64,000 nt of DNA from Taudactylus pleione (GCA_031769625.1 JAUIMM010000700.1:248001-312000); one strand, 5' to 3'; shown: positions 36,079 through 48,700, counted from the first letter of the stretch. The notes: generated from the sequence alone by a model not told the origin. A program made the numbers and translations.

Positions 36079-38731
36079 ATGACTAAGAGAGGCAGACCCC
36101 GGGCTGGAGGATCAAGCAGGGGTTCTGTCGCTCCTGACCCACCTGACCCGCCTGACCCGCCTAACCTGCCTGCAGCGCGAGGCCGGGGATCCACCCGCCG
36201 GTTCGCGGAGGCCGCAAGTGTGCGCGGCTGGAGCTCCGGACCCCCCTGTCCCTTTGGCGCGCCTGCCCGGGAGACGGAGTGCGGGGAGTCTGACAGAGCA
36301 GCCGAAGCAGCCGGAGCTGATGGAGCGGATGGCGGCGGCGGCAAGTGGAGGACTCCCTGTATCAGCGGCGGACGTGCCGGGGAGTCGGAAGGCGGCTGCT
36401 GTGCTGGTGGACCTGGCGGCGGGCGGAGGAGGTGTCCTGGACCCCCCTGGACTTTCAGTTCGGAGAGCGGGGGGTCCAGTGGAGTTCAGCAGAGTGCCAG
36501 TCTCCAAACCGCTGGCGGCGGGACCCCCGAGTGACGCAACTCGGGGGGTAATGGCGGCCCCCGCTAGCGGTGCAGCGGAGGTGGTTATAGTGGCTGCAGA
36601 CTCTGCCTCCAAACTGTCAGTAGAGAGACAATTCCTTAAGGGGGAAATTGCTGAACTAGCAGTTTCCCTGGACAATGCCAAAGAGCGGCTGGAGTACTTG
36701 AAAAAAATGAAAAAGAAACTGATAAAGTCCGAATCTACCTCAATGAGTGATATGGAAGGTTTAAAAGTGGAGAAGGTGGAGGCTGCATCAGCTATGGCGG
36801 TGAAAGTGGCAGAGCTGCAGGAGGATCCAGGCCCAGAGGTAAGCGATGATGCAAAGGGGACTGGGGGGATCGGGGGTCCCCATAATGCTTCGGTTCCCCT
36901 GGTTCCCGCTAGCGGAGCTATTTTACCTGCAAGGGCAGTCAGTGGCAATAGTATGATGGAAGTGTGTTCCGAAGCAACTGACTCAGAGTTAGTCCAGGTG
37001 GCAGTATTGGTGGAGGCTGGCATGGAGGGTAGACCAAAAGAACTGGTTCCTGAGGAAGTGCCAGGTGTGTTAAGTCTGGTCGGTGGTGTTGTCCCTGTGG
37101 ATGTGTCAGCGCAAGGGATGCCAGTCCTGGACAAGTCATCCCTTTCAAATGCGCAAAGGGACATTGTGGAGACTGTTTATGGAGACAGGTTGCTAGTCCC
37201 AGAGAGGGCAAGGGTGGCAGCTGCAGTGATTGAAAAAGACTTGGCTCAGAGGAGGGAGAGACAGGCTAAGTCTGTCCCAGGTACCCTGTCTTATGCAAAT
37301 GTGGTATCTGGGAGGAAAACAACTAATGTACCACCAGCTGCACCCTTGCCTGGGAGTACTGGAAAAAGACGTAATCTAATCTAATTTAAGTGGATTGCTC
37401 CTGGAGAAGCTCCAGGAAGAGAGGTGTTTTTAAAAATGGTGTTTAGTTTGGGGTTCTGTCCTGCAGATCTGTACGCCTGCATCCACCCAGTGCGGACCCT
37501 GGAGTATGATGTGAGTTTTCTGACGTACCAGGGTCTGCAAACTTTCTGGGGGAGGCTGCAGGCGTGTAGAGACAAGGACCCCTTTAACAAATATGTAATG
37601 AATTTAGTCACGAAGCATGACAGGGTAAAAGCCACTATTCTTGTCAGGAATGAGTCACTGCCCCCGGAGGACATAATATTTTGGCTAAAACGGTTTTGTA
37701 ATGTAGAGTCGGGGGCAGTGAAGGCCGGTTATGTTTTAGGGGTGTGGGGTGGAGCATGGGAGGTGGGTATTAGGTTGAGGATGTCTGAGAAGGGGTTTGT
37801 TCATGTACCCTCGGCTGCCTATATAGGTAGGGACAGAGTGCAGTGTTTTTATCCGGGGCAGCCGAGGACATGTTTTAAGTGTGGTGATCACCGTCACGTT
37901 AGTTCCGAGTGCACTGTGGTGAAGTGTTCTTTGTGTGGGGGTGTGGGTCACTGGTCTAGAGATTGTCACACTGTCAGGTGCAATTTGTGTGGGGTGGAGG
38001 GGCACCCTTATAGCAGATGTCCGAAAGCCAGTCACAATGTGGTGTTAGAACAGGTGGTGGGTAGTAGTGTGGTGGTGAGTGAGGTGGTGAATGAGGTAGA
38101 AGAAGAGGGTATAGAGCAGGATGAGGTGGTAAATGTTGAAAGTAGGGAGGAGGTAATGGAGGAGACATTTCAGGAGGTTAGGCGGGGAGGGAATGGGATA
38201 AAAGAGAAAGATACAGAAACACAAGTGGTGTTATCCAATAAATTTGATGTTTTCTCCTCTGATGAGGAGGAAATCATAAGGAAAGATGGAGAGTGTTATC
38301 TGGTGTCAAAAAAAAACAAAAGAAAAACAAAGAGGTCTTTTAAAGAAAGTGAGAGGCACCGGGACGGGAAAAAAAGAAGGGAGTCAATCCCGGAGGTGGG
38401 GGAAGAGGCGGTAAATAAGGAAACTCTGGCCCCGATGGAAAGAAGGGTGGTGGAAAGGAGAAAGGAGGAGGTGGTGGCAATGGAGGAGACAGTGGCGGTT
38501 CAGCAGGAGGTAGCCGAAGAGACTGATGTGGAGTCATCCCAGAGCTCGGGGGTCGGGCCAAGTGGCACTGGTGGTGGGGTACACTGCCAGGTCATAAAGT
38601 TTGTGGCCAAGGCCCCTGACCCTGGGATCCCTGAGGAGGGTGGTGTACCCTCTGGGGGTGGAAGGGAGGGGGGTGGGGATGCCACAAGTGGTGGTGTGGC
38701 TGGCCCGCAGGGGGCTGGTGTACAGTGTTAA
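36079..38731 (+). pseudogene. LINE ORF1, copy B (frameshift and nonsense codon)
   Basis: Starts MTKRGRPRAGG at 36079 in one frame. An 11-bp segment present in copy C is missing near 36172, so the rest lies in another frame, open from there to TAA at 37382. Copy C has CAA at this codon, a single C-to-T change. The same frame then stays open to TAA at 38729-38731. Features in order: basic N-terminus; Pro/Gly/Ala-rich region; a predicted coiled coil at about 36632-36740 (heptad-like, EYLKKMKKK); a variable acidic/hydrophobic region; an RRM-like segment; three CX2CX4HX4C knuckles (about 37870-38020); and an acidic then basic tail. A repaired protein would be about 880-890 residues, large but usual for Tx1-type ORF1. 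Expected role: RNA binding and RNP assembly. As sequenced it could not make a full product. Confidence 0.9.
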
Positions 38732-38797
38732 GACTTGTTTTTTGGTGATGGTATGTAAAAGTAAGCAAGGTCTTGTAATATTCCATAACCTAGAAAC

Positions 38798-41700
38798 ATG
38801 GATCCTCATCCTATACGATGTGCCACGATTAATGTGGCTTCCGTGTTGTCCGAATGTGCTCGTATGATGGCCTTTGATTTTTTCAATACGATTGATGTTG
38901 ATGTTTTATTTTTGCAAGAGACTAGGATTAGTAAATTGGATATCCTCCACAAGGCGAAGCAGGAGTGGAGGAGGGGTCCTTCTTACTGGTCTCTTGCGGC
39001 CGAGCCATACGGTGGGGTGGCAGTCCTTTTTTCTGATATGGTAACTGTGCACAAGGTTATTGAATTGCAAGCAGGTAGATGTATGATTTTGGATGTCAAC
39101 ATAAAGGGACAAGATGTGAGATTAATTAATGTGTATGGGCCACAGACACCAGGTGATAGGAAAAGTCTCTTTATGGAGATAAAACCTTTTCTTTTTACAG
39201 CCCAGCAGGTCGTCTTTGGTGGTGATTTTAATACCGTTGTTAGGCCAAAAGACAGGGGAGGCTCAAGGAGACCCCTGGGCTATGATTCCAATTTTTTAGT
39301 TAGCATGGTTAGACAGGCTGGTTTGGTGGATGTGCATATTCGTCACTCCCCAGACCTCACGGGTTTCACCTACTTTAGTGGTAGTCGTAGGTCTAGGATA
39401 GATAGGTTTTTTGTTAAGGAGACTTCCAAGACTTCATCCCTTGGGTGAGGTTGGTGGAATTTTCCGATCACGGTTTGCTCTCAGTAACTTTGAATGCTTC
39501 AGAAACCCCTCAGAAGGGGCGGGGTCTGTGGCGTTTGAACTCTGAACTCCTGGAAGAAGAGAGAGTTAGGCAGTCCTTCAGGGTCTTCTTTCAATCTCAG
39601 GAGACACTTCTGGAGGCTGGTTGGAGTAGGTCTGAGTGGTGGGAGGTGATTAAAAAGAGAACCTGCAAATTTTTCCGTGGCCTTATAGCTAGGAAAAACT
39701 TGATAAAGCAAAATATCTACCGTAATCTGAGAAGGAAATTGGATTCCTGATCTCTGAGGAGGGAGATGATGGGGAAATCTCCGAGTGAAGGCTCAGATGA
39801 AAGAGTTCCAATATAACCGATTGGCATCCTTGGTTTTGGAAAGGGATTATGGTATGTACCACTCCGCCTGATCCCTACCAGAGCTGTAGGAGGTCAGTCG
39901 ACGCCAAACATGTCAGAGGACTGGTGGACGGACAGGGTGTTCTTCGTACTGACAAGGAAGGCATTCTGGATGTTATTGTGTCCTACTATTCTGATCTTCT
40001 GTCTGAGCAGCCACTCATCAGGGAGAGGATGGAGGAATTTCTGAGGGGAACCCCTGGTCTGAGTTCTCAGGGTGCCTCTCTTGACTCCTTGGCAAGTGAT
40101 ATAACCGCAGAGGAAGTTAGGGAAGGCGATAATGGGTTTAAATCCCAAGAAATCACCAGGACCAGATGGTTTAACATCTGAATTTTATAAGACCTTTTGC
40201 TGACCTCCTGATTCCCCGCCTTGTGGAAGTTTTTAATGAGAGCCTGGATGAGGGAGTCCTCCCTCCTTCCATGAGGTTATCTGCGCTTATTTTGCTGTCC
40301 AAAGGGAAGGGACTCGTCTCGTATTGAGAACTGGCGCCCCATAGCCCTTCTCAATACAGACAGGAAGATTTTGGCAAAGGTACTGTTTAACAGGCTTTCA
40401 GTGTTTTCTGAGCTGTTGCTTTCTCCTTCTCAGCACTGTACGGTGAAGGGTCGTAGCACTTTTAGTGCTGTCCTTGGTGTCCGGGAGGCCATTGAGCGGT
40501 GCAGGGCTGAGAAGTGGGGAAGTACTTACTGGCATTGGATCAGTCAAAAGCTTTTGACCGAGTGAATCATGAGTACCCTTTGGCTCTACTGAGATGGGTA
40601 TGGTCTTCCAGAGAGGGTGGTTAATTGGTTACAGACGATCTATCGTATGGCTGAAAGCTTTCCACTGGTAAACGGTTGGGTGGGCCCTACCTTTGGTGTA
40701 GGCTCGGGTGTTCGTCAGGGGTGTCCCCTGAGCCCCCTCCTGTATGTCTTTGCAATCGATCCCTTCGTTAGGAGGGTAGAGTGTGGGACTGTAGGGGGGG
40801 GTGCAGCTGAGTCCGGAGTTTGCATTGAGGGTGGTGGCTTACGCAGATGATGTCACGGTGGTTCTGTCCTCGCAGGCAGAGGCCCGTGGCATAGAACACC
40901 TCATTTGCGAGTACTCTGAGGCTTCGTGCTCCAGAGTAAACCGAGAAAAGTGTGATGTTTTCTGGATGGGGGAGGAGGGGGAGCCTTTTCCTCTTCCGGA
41001 CAGCTTCCCTCAGGTCAACGATCAGATTAAAATTCTTGGTATCAAATTTGATCATGGAGATTATGCCTCCCTAAATTGGGTTAACAAGCTGGAGGATGCT
41101 ACCAAGAAGGTAGAGAGTTGGAAAAGATGGAAATTGTCTTTGAGGGAAAGGGTTGACTTGTGCAAAACTTACCTGATCCCGATTTTTTTGTATGTCAGTT
41201 ACGTGTGCTTTTTGCCACAATCTTTGTGGTCCAGATTGAATTCCTTGTTCTTCCTCTTGTTGTGGAAGAACAGGATCAATATAGTGAAGAGGGGTATCAC
41301 CTACAGACCGAGGAAAGATGGGGGTTTGAACATGGTAAACCCAGTGATCTTTTTTGTTACAGCTTTTTTAAAGCTTAACATTGGGAGCATGTTTTTAGAC
41401 ACTCCTCCTCGGTGGGTAGAGGGATTTAGACCATGGGTGTTTCCCTTCCTCAGATTCTGGATAGATGGAGGCCAAGTGAGAAGTTTCCGGATTCGTCATG
41501 GTTACCTCCCGATCTACGTTATCCAGAGCTTGAAGGTGATAAAGCGATATGACGTGGGAGTGGGTGAAGTCAAAAACTTCTCTAGGAGGGAGTTGGAGAG
41601 AAGAATTTTGCACACCCACTTTCATGTTCTGCTGTCACTGAGGGACTGTCCAGGTAATGTCGCTTCGGCTGGATTGGTTTTGTTAAATTCACAAAGGTTA

Positions 41701-42177
41701 CCGCCCAAGTTCAAAGATATTGCCTGGCTCACTTTTCATGGGAGGCTTTATGTTGGAGGGAACCTCAGGTGGCGAAGTGCCAGTGAACGTGGCTGCCCAC
41801 GGGAGGAATGTCCAGGGGTGGAGGAGACGATGGACCACTTCCTGCTTGAGTGTCCTTTTAATGTAAAGGTTTATGAGGAGGTTTCAAAGGCCATTGGTAT
41901 CCCGTGCCTTTCGGGTCTTAGTTACCCTGAGTGGGCTTATGGGGTAGTCAGAAGATACGGTGACTTTAATTTGACCACAATTTTTTTAGTTAGTTTAGCT
42001 GTTAGGTATCACACGTGGAATGCACGGTGCCAGGTATCTATTCGAAGGAAGGTCCTCCCCTGTGATGTGGTGGTAGGTATGATTATGCAAGAGGTGAAAA
42101 AGATGATGGATCTGGATAAGGGGAGACTGGATGCTGTCAGATGGTCACAGTGGTGGGGCCGTTTGAAACCCCCTTGA
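38798..42177 (+). pseudogene. LINE ORF2, copy B (clustered frameshifts)
   Basis: Same 1125-codon design as copy A, with endonuclease motifs intact in the first 216 codons (QET, GGDFN, SRID). The frame breaks at about 39445 where one G of a GGGG run is missing. Comparison with copy A gives twelve single-base indels, nearly all in homopolymers: losses near 39445, 39745, 39782, 40520 and 40582; gains near 39865, 40122, 40197, 40311, 40577, 40598 and 40801. The net is +2, matching the offset change. From 40801 to the stop the frame is open again (458 codons), including YADD and the C-terminal CCHC. No indels occur before 39445 or after 40801 in the coding sequence. It may be a real pseudogene or a poorly polished assembly patch. 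Confidence 0.9.
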
Positions 42178-42689
42178 GTGGGTGGTTGAAAGTCTCTTCT
42201 TGTTCAGCTGGGTTTCTTTTCTGTCCTTTCACTCCCTGTAGATTTTTTATTCTATTTTTTGGTTTTTGTTGAAAAGGTTTTACATACATCTACCTGAGGT
42301 GGTGTGTATTGGTGATGGGTAGGATTAGATAAGATAGATAGTAGTTAAAGTTTTTTGTATTGTTTTATGGTTTGCTGTGTATATATACATATATAATATA
42401 TAAAAAAAAAAAATATATATATATATAAATAGATAGTGGTTAAGGTAGTTGTTGTTCTAAAATCCTTGCTTACTTTTTCTCATAGGAGATAAGTTGTTTA
42501 TTATTAGGATTGGTAAAGTTTTCTTTTGGTTATAAGGCATAATATGGAGTAATATTGTGTATCCTTATGTTGATATTTGATTTTGTGTATATATATATTT
42601 TATCTATTTATTTATTTATTTTTTATATATGTAATTATTGTATATATATATATATATATCTTTGTTGCAAGTTAAAATAAAGAAGCATA
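42178..42689 (+). other. LINE copy B 3' UTR
   Basis: 512 bp, AT-rich and near-identical to the copy A 3' UTR except for T-run and TA-run lengths. It ends in the same base as copy A with no tail. Confidence 0.85.
42676..42681 (+). promoter_or_regulatory. AATAAA polyadenylation-type signal at LINE copy B 3' end
   Basis: Same position relative to the element end (8 bp before it) as in copy A. Confidence 0.5.
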
Positions 42690-42713
42690 TTCTGTCACCG
42701 CAGCAAATCTTTT
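42690..42713 (+). repeat. Right target-site duplication of LINE copy B (24 bp)
   Basis: Identical to 35903-35926. The next bases (TAAGGTTTTCTGAAAG) continue the TTTTTAGGATT-type monomer that was split. Confidence 0.9.
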
Positions 42714-45700
42714 TAAGGTTTTCTGAAAGTTTTCAGCAGAATTTTTAGGATTTTTGAAGGAAAACATTTTTGGCCGATTTTTAAGGTCCGGGGCTTACAG
42801 AATTTTTCATATCGGTAAATATCTTTCTGGAGGGTTCTGTGTCAAAATTAAGCACCAAAATCAACTTCTGTCACCGCAGCAAATCTTTTTTAAGGTTTAC
42901 TGAAAGTTTTAAGGAGAATTTGGGGATTTTTGAAGAAAAAAATTTTTGGCCAGATTTTTAAGGTCTGGGGCTTACAGAATTTTTCATACGGGTAAATATC
43001 TTTCTGGAGGGTTCTGTGTCAAAATTAAGCACCAAAATCAACTTCTGTCACCGCAGCAAATCTTTTTTAAGGTTTACTGAAAGTTTTAAGCAGAATTTGG
43101 GGATTTTTGAAGAAAAAATGTTTTGGCTGATTTTTAAGTTCCGGGGCTTACAGAATTTTTCATATGGGTAAATATCTTTCTGGAGGGTTCTGTGTCAAAA
43201 TTAAGCACCAAAATCAACTTTTGTCACCGCAGCAAATCTTTTTTAAGATTTAATGAAAGTTTTAAGCAGCATTTGGGGATTTTTGAAGAAAAAAATTTTT
43301 GGCTGATTTTTAAGGTCCGGGGCTTACAGAATTTTTCATATGGGTAAATATCTTTCTGGAGGGTTCTGTGTCAAATTTATGCACCAAAATCAACTTCTGT
43401 CACCGCAGCAAATCTTTTTTAAGGTTTACTGAAAGTTTTAAGCAGAATTTGGGGATTTTTGAAGAAAAAAATTTTTGGCCGATTTTTAAGGTCCGGGCCT
43501 TACAGAATTTTTCATATGGGTAAATATCTTTCTGGAGGGTTCTGTGTCAAAATTAAGCACCAAAATCAACTTCTGTCACCTCAGCAAATATTTTTTAAGG
43601 TTTACTGAAAGTTTTAAGCAGAATTTGGGGATTTTTGAACAAAAAAATTTTTGCCCGATTTTTAAGGTCCGGAGCTTACAGAATTTTTCATACGGGTAAA
43701 TATCTTTCTGGAGGGTTCTGTGTCAAAATTAAGCACCAAAATCAACTTTTGTCACCGCAGCAAATCTTTTTTAAGATTTAATGAAAGTTTTAAGCAGAAT
43801 TTGGGGATTTTTGAAGAAAAAATTTTTGACCGATTTTTAAGGTCCGTGGCTTACAGAATTTTTCATACGGGTAAATATCTTTCTAGAGGGTTCTGTGTCA
43901 AAATTAAGCACCAAAATCAACTTTTGTCACCGCAACAAATCTTTTTTAAGGTTTACTGAAAGTTTTAAGCAGAATTTGGGGATTTTTGAAGAAAAAAATA
44001 TTTGGCTTATTTTTAAGGTCCGGGGCTTACAGAATTTTTCATATGGGTAAATATCTTTCTGGAGGGTTCTGTGTCAAAATTAAGCACCAAAATCAACTTT
44101 TGTCACCGCAGCAAATCTTTTTTAAGGTTTTCTGAAAGTTTTAAGCAGAATTTGGGGATTTTTGAAGAAAAAAATTTTTGCCCGATTTTTAATGTCTGGG
44201 GCTTACAGAATTTTTCATATGGGTAAATATCTTTCTGGAGGGTTCTGTGTCAAAATTAAGCACCAAAATCAACTTCTGTCACCGCAGAAAATCTTTTTTA
44301 AGGTTTACTGAAAGTTTTAAGCAGAATTTGGGGATTTTTGAAGAAAAAATTTTTTGGCTGATTTTTAAGTTCCGGGGCTTACAGAATTTTTCATATGGGT
44401 AAATATCTTTCTGGAGGGTTCTGTGTCAAAATTAAGCACCAAAATCAACTTTTGTCACCGCAGCAAATCTTTTTTAAGATTTAATGAAAGTTTTAAGCAG
44501 CATTTGGGGATTTTTGAAGAAAAAAATTTTTGGCTGATTTTTAAGGTCCGGGGCTTACAGAATTTTTAATATGGGTAAATATCTTTCTGGAGGGTTCTGT
44601 GTCAAATTTATGCACCAAAATCAACTTCTGTCACCGCAGCAAATCTTTTTTAAGGTTTACTGAAAGTTTTAATCAGAATTTGGGGATTTTTGAAGAAAAA
44701 AATTTTTGGCCGATTTTTAAGGTCCGGGCCTTACAGAATTTTTCATACGGGTAAATATCTTTCTGGAGGGTTCTGTGTCAAATTTATGCACCAAAATCAA
44801 CTTCTGTCACCGCAGCAAATCTTTTTTAAGGTTTACTGAAAGTTTTAAGCAGAATTTGGGGATTTTTGAAGAAAAAAATTTTTGGCTGATTTTTAAGGTC
44901 CGGGGCTTACAGAATTTTTAATATGGGTAAATATCTTTCTGGAGGGTTCTGTGTCAAATTTATGCACCAAAATCAACTTCTGTCACCGCAGCAAATCTTT
45001 TTTAAGGTTTACTGAAAGTTTTAAGCAGAATTTGGGGATTTTTGAAGAAAAAAATTTTGGGCCGATTTTTAAGGTCCAGGCCTTACAGAATTTTTCATAC
45101 GGGTAAATATCTTTCTGGAGGGTTCTGTGTCAAATTTATGCACCAAAATCAACTTCTGTCACCGCAGCAAATCTTTTTTAAGGTTTACTGAAAGTTTTAA
45201 GCAGAATTTGGGGATTTTTGAAGAAAAAAATTTTGGGCCGATTTTTAAGGTCCGGGCCTTACAGAATTTTTCATACGGGTAAATATCTTTCTGGAGGGTT
45301 CTGTGTCAAAATTAAGCACCAAAATCAACTTCTGTCACCTCAGCAAATATTTTTTAAGGTTTACTGAAAGTTTTAAGCAGAATTTGGGGATTTTTGAACA
45401 AAAAAATTTTTGCCCGATTTTTAAGGTCCGGAGCTTACAGAATTTTCCATATGGGTAAATATCTTTCTGGAGGGTTCTGTGTCAAAATTAAGCACCAAAA
45501 TCAACTTTTGTCACCGAAGCAAATCTTTTTTAAGATTTAATGAAAGTTTTAAGCAGAATTTGGGGATTTTTGAAGAAAAAAATTTTTGACCGATTTTTAA
45601 GGTCCGTGGCTTACAGAATTTTTCATACGGGTAAATATCTTTCTAGAGGGTTCTGTGTCAAAATTAAGCACCAAAATCAACTTTTGTCACCGCAACAAAT

Positions 45701-48700
45701 CTTTTTTAAGGTTTACTGAAAGTTTTAAGCAGAATTTGGGGATTTTTGAAGAAAAAAATATTTGGCTTATTTTTAAGGTCCGGGGCTTACAGAATTTTTC
45801 ATATGGGTAAATATCTTTCTGGAGGGTTCTGTGTCAAAATTAAGCACCAAAATCAACTTTTGTCACCGCAGCAAATCTTTTTTAAGATTTAATGAAAGTT
45901 TTAAGCAGAATTTGGGGATTTTTGAAGAAAAAAATTTTTGGCTGATTTTTAAGGTCCGGGGCTTACAGAATTTTTAATACGGGTAAATATCTTTCTGGAG
46001 GGTTCTGTGTCAAAATTAAGCACCAAAATCAACTTTTGTCACCGCAGCAAATCTTTTTTAAGGTTTACTGAAAGTTTTAAGCAGAATTTGGGGATTTTTG
46101 AAGAAAAAAATATTTGGCTTATTTTTAAGGTCCGGGGCTTACAGAATTTTTCATACGTGTAAATATCTTTCTGGAGGGTTCTGTGTCAAAATTAAGCACC
46201 AAAATCAACTTTTGTCACCGCAGCAAATCTTTTTTAAGGTTTTCTGAAAGTTTTAAGCAGAATTTGGGGATTTTTGAAGGAAAAAATTTTTGGACGATTT
46301 TTAAGGTCCGGGGCTTACAGAATTTTTAATACGGGTAAATATCTTTCTGGAGGGTTCTGTGTCAAATTTATGCACCAAAATCAACTTCTGTCACCGCAGC
46401 AAATCTTTTTTAAGGTTTACTGAAAGTTTTAAGCAGAATTTGGGGATTTTTGAAGAAAAAAATTTTGGCCCGATTTTTAAGGTCCGGGCCTTACAGAATT
46501 TTTCATACGGGTAAATATCTTTCTGGAGGGTTCTGTGTCAAATTTAAGCACCAAAATCAACTTCTGTCACCTCAGCAAATATTTTTTAAGGTTTACTGAA
46601 AGTTTTAAGCAGAATTTGGGGATTTTTGAACAAAAAAATTTTTGCCCGAGTTTTAAGGTCCGGAGCTTACAGAATTTTTCATACGGGTAAATATCTTTCT
46701 GGAGGGTTCTGTGTCAAAATTAAGCACCAAAATCAACTTTTGTCACCGCAGCAAATCTTTTTTAAGATTTAATGAAAGTTTTAAGCAGAATTTGGGGATT
46801 TTTGAAGAAAAAAATTTTTGACCGATTTTTAAGGTCCGTGGCTTACAGAATTTTTCATACGGGTAAATATCTTTCTGGAGGGTTCTGTGTCAAAATTAAG
46901 CACCAAAATCAACTTTTGTCACCGCAGCAAATCTTTTTTAAGGTTTTCTGAAAGTTTTAAGCAGAATTTGGGGATTTTTGAAGAAAAAAATTTTTGCCCG
47001 ATTTTTAATGTCTGGGGCTTACAGAATTTTTCATATGGGTAAATATCTTTCTGGAGGGTTCTGTGTCAAAATTAAGCACCAAAATCAACTTCTGTCACCG
47101 CAGAAAATCTTTTTTAAGGTTTACTGAAAGTTTTAAGCAGAATTTGGGGATTTTTGAAGAAAAAATTTTTTGGCTGATTTTTAAGTTCCGGGGCTTACAG
47201 AATTTTTCATATGGGTAAATATCTTTCTGGAGGGTTCTGTGTCAAAATTAAGCACCAAAATCAACTTTTGTCACCGCAGCAAATCTTTTTTAAGATTTAA
47301 TGAAAGTTTTAAGCAGCATTTGGGGATTTTTGAAGAAAAAAATTTTTGGCTGATTTTTAAGGTCCGGGGCTTACAGAATTTTTAATACGGGTAAATATCT
47401 TTCTGGAGGGTTCTGTGTCAAAATTAAGCACCAAAATCAACTTCTGTCACCGCAGCAAATCTTTTTTAAGGTTTACTGAAAGTTTTAAGCAGAATTTGGG
47501 GATTTTTGAAGAAAACATTTTTTGGCTGATTTTTAAGTTCCGGGGCTTACAGAATTTTTCATATGGGTAAATATCTTTCTGGAGGGTTCTGTGTCAAAAT
47601 TAAGCACCAAAATCAACTTTTGTCACCGCAGCAAATCTTTTTTAAGATTTAATGAAAGTTTTAAGCAGCATTTGGGGATTTTTGAAGAAAAAAATTTTTG
47701 GCTGATTTTTAAGGTCCGGGGCTTACAGAATTTTTAATACGGGTAAATATCTTTCTGGAGGGTTCTGTGTCAAATTTATGCACCAAAATCAACTTCTGTC
47801 ACCGCAGCAAATCTTTTTTAAGGTTTACTGAAAGTTTTAAGCAGAATTTGGGGATTTTTGAAGAAAAAAATTTTGGGCCGATTTTTAAGGTCCGGAGCTT
47901 ACAGAATTTTTCATACGGGTAAATATCTTTCTGGAGGGTTCTGTGTCAAAATTAAGCACCAAAATCAACTTCTGTCACCTCAGCAAATATTTTTTAAGGT
48001 TTACTGAAAGTTTTAAGCAGAATTTGGGGATTTTTGAACAAAAACATTTTTGCCCGATTTTTAAGGTCCGGAGCTTACAGAATTTTTCATACGGGTAAAT
48101 ATCTTTCTGGAGGGTTCTGTGTCAAAATTAAGCACCAAAATCAACTTTTGTCACCGCAGCAAATCTTTTTTAAGATTTAATGAAAGTTTTAAGCAGAATT
48201 TGGGGATTTTTGAAGAAAAAAATTTTTGACCGATTTTTAAGGTCCGTGGCTTACAGAATTTTTCATACGGGTAAATATCTTTCTAGAGGGTTCTGTGTCA
48301 AAATTAAGCACCAAAATCAACTTTTGTCACCGCAACAAATCTTTTTTAAGGTTTACTGAAAGTTTTAAGCAGAATTTGGGGATTTTTGAAGAAAAAAATA
48401 TTTGGCTTATTTTTAAGGTCCGGGGCTTACAGAATTTTTCATATGGGTAAATATCTTTCTGGAGGGTTCTGTGTCAAAATTAAGCACCAAAATCAACTTT
48501 TGTCACCGCAGCAAATCTTTTTTAAGATTTAATGAAAGTTTTAAGCAGAATTTGGGGATTTTTGAAGAAAAAAATTTTTGGCTGATTTTTAAGGTCCGGG
48601 GCTTACAGAATTTTTAATACGGGTAAATATCTTTCTGGAGGGTTCTGTGTCAAAATTAAGCACCAAAATCAACTTTTGTCACCGCAGCAAATCTTTTTTA

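Larger units (their letters stand above)
35927..42689 (+). mobile_element. Tx1-clade-like LINE, copy B (full length, 6763 bp)
   Basis: The only copy with both ends in the window. It runs from GGGAGAGGAG through a 152-bp leader, ORF1, a 66-bp spacer and ORF2 to a 512-bp 3' UTR ending GAAGCATA. It is flanked by a 24-bp target-site duplication and inserted in the same orientation as the satellite monomers. The leader and ORF1 are G+C-rich, in sharp contrast to the satellite. Both ORFs are interrupted as sequenced: ORF1 by an 11-bp loss and a nonsense codon, ORF2 by about a dozen single-base indels. The 5' 1.9 kb belongs to a lineage different from copy A; the rest is nearly identical to copy A. 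Confidence 0.95.

Noticed and set aside
36009..36086. 25-codon upstream ORF in the copy B leader, hydrophobic like a signal peptide, overlapping the ORF1 start
   Set aside because: Its ATG is AAG in copy C, so it is not conserved. The leader sequence is the same otherwise; most likely chance.
36112..37164. 350-codon antisense ORF and other minus-strand ORFs over LINE ORF1 (also 75-452, 38340-38561, 62078-62680)
   Set aside because: Pro/Ser/Thr/Ala-rich shadows of the G+C-rich sense ORF1. They are not preserved across copies beyond what sense conservation gives, and carry no recognisable domain.
35927..38731. Host ZCCHC3-like gene in place of LINE ORF1
   Set aside because: The zinc-knuckle region resembles such proteins, but it sits directly upstream of ORF2 in two copies, with shared leader, spacer and target-site duplication.
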